From an uncultured Lachnospiraceae bacterium (lineage in GTDB: Bacteria > Bacillota > Clostridia > Lachnospirales > Lachnospiraceae), in NCBI GenBank assembly GCA_945949045.1, contig CAMFDG010000020.1:1-37371 (forward strand): a stretch of DNA of 37,371 bases, given 5' to 3'. Positions 33,190 through 37,371 of the stretch are shown here, one piece after another; the first letter of the stretch is position 1; each line of letters starts with the position of its first letter. The notes beneath the pieces are model-generated. The model had not been told where the DNA came from, ran no database searches, and saw nothing but the letters and a program-made list of their open reading frames with translations. The position numbers and the translations under genes were made by a program.

Positions 33190-34794
33190 ATGATTTTGGA
33201 GTTTTTGGGGGCGGACCGTGAGGTCACGGGAAGCTGTCACTATGTTTCATTTGCTGATAAGCATTTTCTGGTAGACTGTGGTATGGAGCAGGGGCCGGAC
33301 CTGTACGTGAATCAGGAGATTCCGGTAAATGCTGCAACCATCGATTATGTGTTGATCACACATGCCCACATTGATCATTCGGGCTTACTTCCGCTTTTGT
33401 ACAATCATGGATTTCGGGGGAAAATCTTTGCCACAAAGGCCACCTGTGAGCTCTGTAATATTATGCTTAAAGATTCGGCCCATATTCAGGAATTTGAGGC
33501 GGAATGGAAGAACCGTAAGGCGAAACGTGCCGGAAAGCCGGAGGTGACGCCGCTTTACACCATAGAGGATGCCGAGGGAGTGCTGGGGCACTTTGTGGCC
33601 TGTGATTACAGCGAGAAGGTGGAGATCTGCCAGGGGCTGACCATCCGCTTTATTGATGCAGGGCATCTGCTGGGATCTTCCTCCATTGAGATCTGGATTA
33701 CCGAGGAGGGGGAGACCAGAAAGCTGGTATTCTCCGGTGATATCGGGAATGGAAACCGGCCGCTCATCAAGGACCCGGAATACATAACGGATGCGGATTA
33801 CGTCATTATGGAATCTACCTACGGCAACCGCAATCACGATACACCGCCGGATTACGCGGTGGAGCTGGCGAAGGTGATGAATGCCACCTTCACAAAGGGT
33901 GGAAATCTGGTAATTCCCGCATTCTCTGTGGGACGTACCCAGGAGATGCTTTTTTATATGCGCCGGATTAAGACGGAAAATCTTCTGCCGGAATATCCCG
34001 GCTTTGAAGTTTACATCGACAGTCCGCTGGCAGTGGAGGCCACTACGGTCTTTAACAAAAATGTGGCAGAGTGTTTTGACGGAGAGGCATTAGAGCTTAT
34101 CAATTCCGGCGTGAACCCGATCCAGTTTCCGGGACTTAAGGTGGCGGTCACCAGCGAAGAATCCAAGATGATCAACTTTAATTCCAAGCCGAAGGTTATT
34201 ATTTCGGCCTCCGGAATGTGTGAGGCCGGACGAATCCGGCATCACCTGAAGCACAATCTGTGGAGAACGGATTCTACGATTCTCTTTGTGGGATACCAGG
34301 TACCCGGAACTTTGGGAAATGCCCTGTTAAACGGCGTAGACAAGGTAAAGCTGTTTGGCGAGGAAATCGAGGTAAAAGCCTCCATTGTAAACCTGCCGGG
34401 AATCAGCGGCCATGCGGACAGAGATCATCTGACGAAATGGATCTCGGCTTTTACAACACCGCCGAAGAAGGTCTTCGTGGTACACGGCGAGGAGAATACT
34501 GCTGTTAGCTTTGCAGAACATGTGAAGGCTGATGTGGGCTTTGATGCGGTGGCACCCTATAGCGGAGATTCTTATGATCTTCTCACCGGAAAGAAGCTTG
34601 CCGAGGGCAGCAGACAGCTGGTGGAAAAGAAGGAGAAGAAGCTGTATAAAGCCAGCTCCGGTGTATTTGACCGCCTTGTTATTGCAGGCGAGCGCCTGAT
34701 GGCGGTCATTCGAAAATGCCAGGGTATGGCTAACAAGGATTTAGCAAAGTTTGCGGACCAGATCAATTCCCTCTGTGACAAGTGGGATCGATAA
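33190..34794 (+). CDS. MBL-fold beta-CASP RNA metallo-hydrolase
   Basis: A 534-residue metallo-beta-lactamase-fold protein with a beta-CASP insert and RNA-specificity domain. Zinc ligands are HAHIDH (His58, His60, Asp62, His63), DAGHLLGSS and FSGDIGNGNR. The beta-CASP motifs include the Asp/Glu motif A (VIMESTYGNR), the His motif B (SASGMCEAGRIRHHL) and the His motif C (GISGHADRDHL). The family acts as RNA nucleases (CPSF-like/YsaH type) rather than lactamases. A C-terminal extension of about 60 residues (KLYKASSGVFDRLVIAGER) is less conserved. GAAGGGG lies before the ATG. Single gene with its own promoter and terminator. It splits sigE from sigG, which are adjacent in Bacillus. Exact substrate unknown. 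Confidence 0.93.
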   Translation: MILEFLGADREVTGSCHYVSFADKHFLVDCGMEQGPDLYVNQEIPVNAATIDYVLITHAHIDHSGLLPLLYNHGFRGKIFATKATCELCNIMLKDSAHIQEFEAEWKNRKAKRAGKPEVTPLYTIEDAEGVLGHFVACDYSEKVEICQGLTIRFIDAGHLLGSSSIEIWITEEGETRKLVFSGDIGNGNRPLIKDPEYITDADYVIMESTYGNRNHDTPPDYAVELAKVMNATFTKGGNLVIPAFSVGRTQEMLFYMRRIKTENLLPEYPGFEVYIDSPLAVEATTVFNKNVAECFDGEALELINSGVNPIQFPGLKVAVTSEESKMINFNSKPKVIISASGMCEAGRIRHHLKHNLWRTDSTILFVGYQVPGTLGNALLNGVDKVKLFGEEIEVKASIVNLPGISGHADRDHLTKWISAFTTPPKKVFVVHGEENTAVSFAEHVKADVGFDAVAPYSGDSYDLLTGKKLAEGSRQLVEKKEKKLYKASSGVFDRLVIAGERLMAVIRKCQGMANKDLAKFADQINSLCDKWDR

Positions 34795-34824
34795 TTTTTC
34801 GTGTCATACAAATTTCAACGTAAT

Positions 34825-34877
34825 TGGGCGTACAGATCAATTATCTATTCTGTACGCCCACTGTTTTATTATTTTTA
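34825..34877 (+). terminator. Terminator from a TGGGCG-family hairpin
   Basis: TGGGCGTACAGA (34825-34836) pairs perfectly over 12 bp with TCTGTACGCCCA (34849-34860), followed by CTGTTTTATTATTTTT. It is 30 bp after the metallo-hydrolase stop. The arms are those of the dispersed hairpin family, and the CGTACAG core is shared with the array downstream. Confidence 0.8.
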
Positions 34878-35005
34878 CAAAAATAAATGATTATGCCAAG
34901 TAAACCATGAGGAATGAAGGAATACCACAGTGGTGCCAGACACGCGTAACTTCTCGCTAAATGTGTTAAGCTCCGGTATGGGTGGAATTGAGGAATTTGG
35001 AGAAT

Positions 35006-35240
35006 CACCCGTACAACGAGCCGAAACTGTACGGGTGAAATTGAATATTATGAAAAAACACCCGTACGAAGAGTCGAAACTGTACGGGCGAAATTGAATA
35101 TTATGAAAAAACACCCGTACAGCGAGCCGAAACTGTACGGGCGAAATTAAATATTATGAAAAAACACCCGTACAGCGAGCCGAAACTGTACGGGTGAAAT
35201 TAAATATTATGAAAAAACACCCGTATAACGAGTCGAAGGG
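35006..35240 (+). repeat. 53-bp tandem hairpin array, about 4.5 copies
   Basis: Units start at 35006, 35059, 35112, 35166 and 35219. Each has CACCCGTACAG paired with CTGTACGGG(T/C)G around CGAGCCGAAA, then a conserved A/T-rich linker of about 21 bp (AAATTGAATATTATGAAAAAA). The fifth copy is cut off inside its loop near 35240. Right-arm T/C changes would preserve pairing (A-U or G-U) only in minus-strand RNA. No gene is supported here. Confidence 0.93.
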
Positions 35241-35460
35241 CCCCTCACAAGTATCTCAGATCCTCGAAATTTAGGCCCCAATATATTAAAAAGGTATTAT
35301 TCTCAAAAGGAGAAGAACAGTATGGAGATTTTGCATTAGTTATGTTGGCTGAGAAATATATGTGTCGGCAGCGCTGACACAAATTAGCTGAATTAACCAT
35401 TTGGTGATATTGTTGAAAGCAGCAATATGAAGGAAAAACATTCGTGCCGGATGAATAAGG
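35241..35460. other. Gene-free stretch with possible coding debris
   Basis: About 220 bp follow the truncated hairpin repeat. A short frame ending at the TGA at 35376-35378 (KKVLFSKGEEQYGDFALVML) looks protein-like but has no start and no recognised family. A small stem TGTGTC/GACACA (35361-35381) overlaps its end. AAAGGAG followed by ATG at 35322 would give only MEILH. This is probably the remnant of a lost gene. Confidence 0.3.
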
Positions 35461-35508
35461 TGGGTGATAAAGTAGGTGATAAAGCAGGGAATAAATAATT
35501 ATCGCCCA
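35461..35508 (+). repeat. Expanded TGGGCG-type hairpin
   Basis: TGGGTGATAA (35461-35470) pairs with TTATCGCCCA (35499-35508) with one wobble. The unit is 48 bp rather than 35 bp because its left half contains three tandem copies of a roughly 12-bp segment (GGTGATAAAGTA-like). Confidence 0.55.
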
Positions 35509-35549
35509 AGCAGCAGAAGGACTTAGAATTGGAATGATTCGGCCGGTTC

Positions 35550-36344
35550 TCAGCGGGAACCGGTCGAGTCATTTAGGTATTGGTACATACTTTTCAAAGC
35601 ATTTTTCTCCAGCCGTGACACCTGGGCCTGAGAGATGTGAATCTCATCCGCCACCTCCACCTGGGTCTTCCCTTCGAAAAAGCGCAGTCTGATGATGCGC
35701 TCATCCCGCTCATCCAGACGGGAAAGGGCGTCGCTTAAGGAGATATCCTCCACCCAGTTTTCCTCCTTATTTTTCTTGTCGGAGATCTGGTCCATGACAT
35801 AGAGGGTGTCGCCACCGTCGGTGTAGACGGGATCAAAGAGTGAGAGGGGTGTCTGGATGGCATCTAAGGCATAGACGATGTCCTCTTTGGGAATGCCGCT
35901 TTCTACAGAGATTTCGTCCAGAGTAGGCTCCTTCTGCTGGGTGGCAGCCAGATGCTCTTTGGCCTGCATGGCCTTGTAGGCGATGTCCCGAAGGGAGCGG
36001 GGGATGCGGTAACTGCTGTTGTCCCGCAAATACCGGCGGATTTCGCCGATGATCATAGGTACCGCGTAGGTACTGAATTTTACGCCTACCGTCACATCGA
36101 AATTATCGATGGCTTTCATCAGACCGATACAGCCAATCTGAAACAGGTCATCTACATTCTCGTTGTGATTATTAAAACGGCGGATGACAGACAGGACAAG
36201 CCTTAAATTGCCCTCAATGTAGGTCTCCCGGGCTTTTTTATCGCCGGCGTGGATACGTTCAAATAATGCCTCCTTTTCTTCCTCCTTTAAGATGGGAAGC
36301 TTTGCTGTGTTGACACCGCAGATTTCAACTTTATAAGAAGACAT
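35550..36344 (-). CDS. sigG: Sporulation forespore sigma factor sigma-G
   Basis: A 264-residue sigma-70 family factor for the late forespore programme. It begins MSSYKVEICGVNTAKLPIL, very close to other SigG proteins (KVEICGVDTSKLPVL). Region 2 is GNLRLVLSVIRRFNNHNENVDDL, QIGCIGLMKAIDNFDV and KFSTYAVPMIIGEIRRYLRD. Region 3 is IPRSLRDIAYKAMQAKEHL, and region 4 has DERIIRLRFFEGKTQVEVAD followed by ISQAQVSRLEK. The ATG at 36344 is used because GGAGG lies 8 nt upstream; the in-frame GTG at 36359 is the first base after that site. It is inverted relative to spoIIGA-sigE. Its end overlaps a CCGGTTC/GAACCGG stem (35543-35563) that may help termination. Confidence 0.97.
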   Translation of the reverse strand: MSSYKVEICGVNTAKLPILKEEEKEALFERIHAGDKKARETYIEGNLRLVLSVIRRFNNHNENVDDLFQIGCIGLMKAIDNFDVTVGVKFSTYAVPMIIGEIRRYLRDNSSYRIPRSLRDIAYKAMQAKEHLAATQQKEPTLDEISVESGIPKEDIVYALDAIQTPLSLFDPVYTDGGDTLYVMDQISDKKNKEENWVEDISLSDALSRLDERDERIIRLRFFEGKTQVEVADEIHISQAQVSRLEKNALKSMYQYLNDSTGSR

Positions 36345-36378
36345 TACCTTTTCCTCCACAATACGAATTTCTTAGTAA

Positions 36379-36409
36379 GAGGATGTTTCTTTTTTTGCAA
36401 TTTTATTCA
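36379..36409 (-). promoter_or_regulatory. Sigma-F/G-like promoter of sigG
   Basis: On the minus strand TGAATA (36409-36404), an 18-bp spacer, then CATCCTC (36385-36379). This matches the Bacillus sigma-G consensus TGAATA-N17/18-CATACTA at all -35 positions and five of seven -10 positions, fitting sigma-F activation and sigma-G autoregulation. Confidence 0.5.
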
Positions 36410-36523
36410 GTTCATGTTATACTTTTTTCTGTAATACGCACCGGAATGTCCATGCTGGATATTTCTGGGAAAAGGACATAGGGGATGGAAAGTATCAATG
36501 AAATGGAAAAGGAGGGTGCGCTT

Positions 36524-36658
36524 ATGGAAGAAAGAAAAACAGATATGAATGAGGAAGAGAAGAAGAACAAGGGGCCTGAGTCCGCGGAGTGGGCGACGGA
36601 GGCACTGGAGGAGATGGATGATTTTATCGAATCTCAGGGAATTTATATCAGACAGTGA
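36524..36658 (+). CDS. 44-residue acidic protein of unknown function
   Basis: A small gene: GGAGGG at 36511-36516, then ATG at 36524 and TGA at 36656-36658. The product is charged (MEERKTDMNEEEKKN...) with a helical, amphipathic-looking C-terminal half (AEWATEALEEMDDFIESQG). No family is recognised. Good ribosome binding site spacing, a strong terminator just downstream (36675-36736) and position divergent from sigG support a real gene. The in-frame ATG at 36485 is less likely. It could be a small regulator or spore-related peptide, but this is speculation. Confidence 0.6.
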   Translation: MEERKTDMNEEEKKNKGPESAEWATEALEEMDDFIESQGIYIRQ

Positions 36659-36674
36659 GATTTCATGGAAAAGA

Positions 36675-36736
36675 AAACCCCGGAGACTTGCGTGATGGTT
36701 CTGATGGAACGACGCGCAAATCTCCGGGGGTTTAGT
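36675..36736 (+). terminator. Long-stem terminator after the 44-aa gene
   Basis: AAACCCCGGAGA (36675-36686) pairs with TCTCCGGGGGTTT (36721-36733). TTGCG/CGCAA extends the stem and GTTC/GAAC forms an inner stem. TTTAGTTT follows. The A-rich 5' flank means it could also end minus-strand transcripts. Confidence 0.75.
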
Positions 36737-36780
36737 TTAAAACCAAGTCACGATTCAGAACCAAAATACAATTGTGGATA

Positions 36781-36809
36781 TTGTACACAAAACAAAATTA
36801 TGGTATATT
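36781..36809 (+). promoter_or_regulatory. Promoter of the decayed diguanylate cyclase gene
   Basis: TTGTAC at 36781-36786, 17-bp spacer, TATATT at 36804-36809 with an extended TGG. The promoter appears intact although the gene is broken. Confidence 0.6.
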
Positions 36810-36854
36810 AAGTATAAAAGAATGGGGGAATCAGGTATTTGAGGGGGGACTACT

Positions 36855-37295
36855 ATGGGGATGCAAAAGCGAACACCTACCATTGGATTATTAGTAAGCG
36901 GCATCACGGATATATTTACCGAATCGGTCTGTAAAGGAGTTCGGCATGCCGCCAGCAAAGCCGGAATGAACCTGGTTGTGCTGCCGGGGCGCTATCTGGA
37001 TCGTGATCTGACCCAGATGAGGGAGATTATGTATGAGTACCAATATAATACGATCTTTACATATGCCAACAAGGATAATCTGGATGCTTGGCGGTCCTGA
37101 TTCCAACACCGATGCCTTTGAACGCAAACAGGTTTATATGGATATGCTCAAAAAGAATAATCTGCCTCCGTGGGGACCTGCAATGTGCAGTGGGGGGACA
37201 GCTGCACGCTTGAAGAGGCGCTTGCAATGGCAGACGAAAAACTATACGAAGCAAAAAAGAACAGAATCAGGAGGGTTGCAAAGCCTGTAAAATAA
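36855..37295 (+). pseudogene. Decayed sensor/diguanylate cyclase (GGDEF) gene
   Basis: Three frames give parts of one protein. The first (36855-37100) reads as a LacI-like periplasmic-binding domain start: RTPTIGLLVSGITDIFTESV and LPGRYLDRDL. The second (around 37080-37170) reads LGGPDSNTDAFERKQVYMDM. The third (37200-37295) reads SCTLEEALAMADEKLYEAKK, the typical end of a GGDEF domain, then a stop. The central part, including the GGDEF motif, is deleted. The ancestor was probably a sugar-binding-domain/GGDEF fusion as seen in Lachnospiraceae. GAGGGGGG precedes the first ATG. Confidence 0.75.
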
Positions 37296-37316
37296 GGACT
37301 TTGCTTGAAAATAAAC

Positions 37317-37340
37317 CGAGTGTTCGAGACCTTCCACTCG
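37317..37340 (+). other. Short hairpin before the last gene
   Basis: CGAGTG (37317-37322) pairs with CACTCG (37335-37340) across 12 nt. No T-tract; possibly a leader structure of the gene that starts at 37364. Confidence 0.35.
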
Positions 37341-37363
37341 TAAAACAAAACTAAAGGAGACAA

Positions 37364-37371
37364 ATGAATAT
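37364..37371 (+). CDS. Start of a gene running out of the window
   Basis: AAGGAGA at 37354-37360 is followed by ATG at 37364 and two further codons partly in view (M-N-). Only the first residues are visible, so the product cannot be named. Confidence 0.45.

Overview
The window looks like chromosome of a spore-forming, Gram-positive anaerobe of the Clostridia, most like Lachnospiraceae. Supporting signs are the sporulation sigma factors sigE and sigG with spoIIGA, a T-box leader in front of thrS, a CIRCE element in front of groESL, strong AGGAGG ribosome binding sites, short XRE and DUF1540 proteins, and a mid-range base composition. The family assignment is inference; no rRNA is present.

Layout. 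1-4103: repeats, then a DUF58 gene overlapping a transglutaminase-like membrane protein gene (usual partners of a MoxR ATPase, which would lie upstream). 4185-5594: a small XRE regulator, then wreckage of an integrative conjugative element (ClpP-like and VirD4/TraG-like fragments). 5684-8663: HAD phosphatase, then CIRCE-groES-groEL. 8664-9658: about 1 kb without an intact gene, holding a regularly spaced hairpin array, a MITE-like element with inverted ends and 8-bp flanking repeats, and a surface-protein fragment. 9659-12000: degV and purA. 12239-15836: an ABC exporter locus (ATPase, fused permease/GldG protein, shrunken DUF4340 protein). 15847-16764: a small membrane protein on the minus strand and a SEC-C protein. 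16793-19386: promoter, T-box with Thr specifier ACC, a 68-aa membrane protein and thrS. 19387-20573: a second hairpin array and a DUF1540 protein. 20685-31421: division and cell wall (dcw) cluster mraZ-rsmH-ftsL-two class B PBPs-murD-ftsW-divIB-ftsZ, without mraY, murF, murG or ftsA. 31430-33097: spoIIGA-sigE with a Spo0A box. 33190-34794: beta-CASP metallo-hydrolase. 34825-35508: more hairpin repeats. 35550-36344: sigG on the minus strand. 36524-37371: a 44-aa gene, a decayed diguanylate-cyclase-like gene and the start of another gene.

How it fits together. The dcw block and the adjacent spoIIGA-sigE/sigG genes link vegetative division (FtsZ, FtsW, PBPs) to asymmetric division and compartment-specific transcription during sporulation; this neighbourhood is conserved in endospore formers. 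groESL, thrS, purA and degV are housekeeping units, each with its own recognisable control signals.

Most unusual are the non-coding elements. A family of hairpins about 35 bp long (TGGGCG...CGCCCA ends) occurs at least 14 times, only between genes, often at a fixed period of about 71 bp; two copies are followed by T-tracts and look like terminators. The spoIIGA ribosome binding site is buried in a 25-bp inverted repeat that also contains the apparent Spo0A-type promoter, suggesting that read-through transcripts are silenced while the sporulation promoter yields a translatable message. Short tandem repeats (12, 14, 15, 18, 39, 53 and 61 bp) recur both inside and between genes. All assignments come from reading the sequence; no database search was run.
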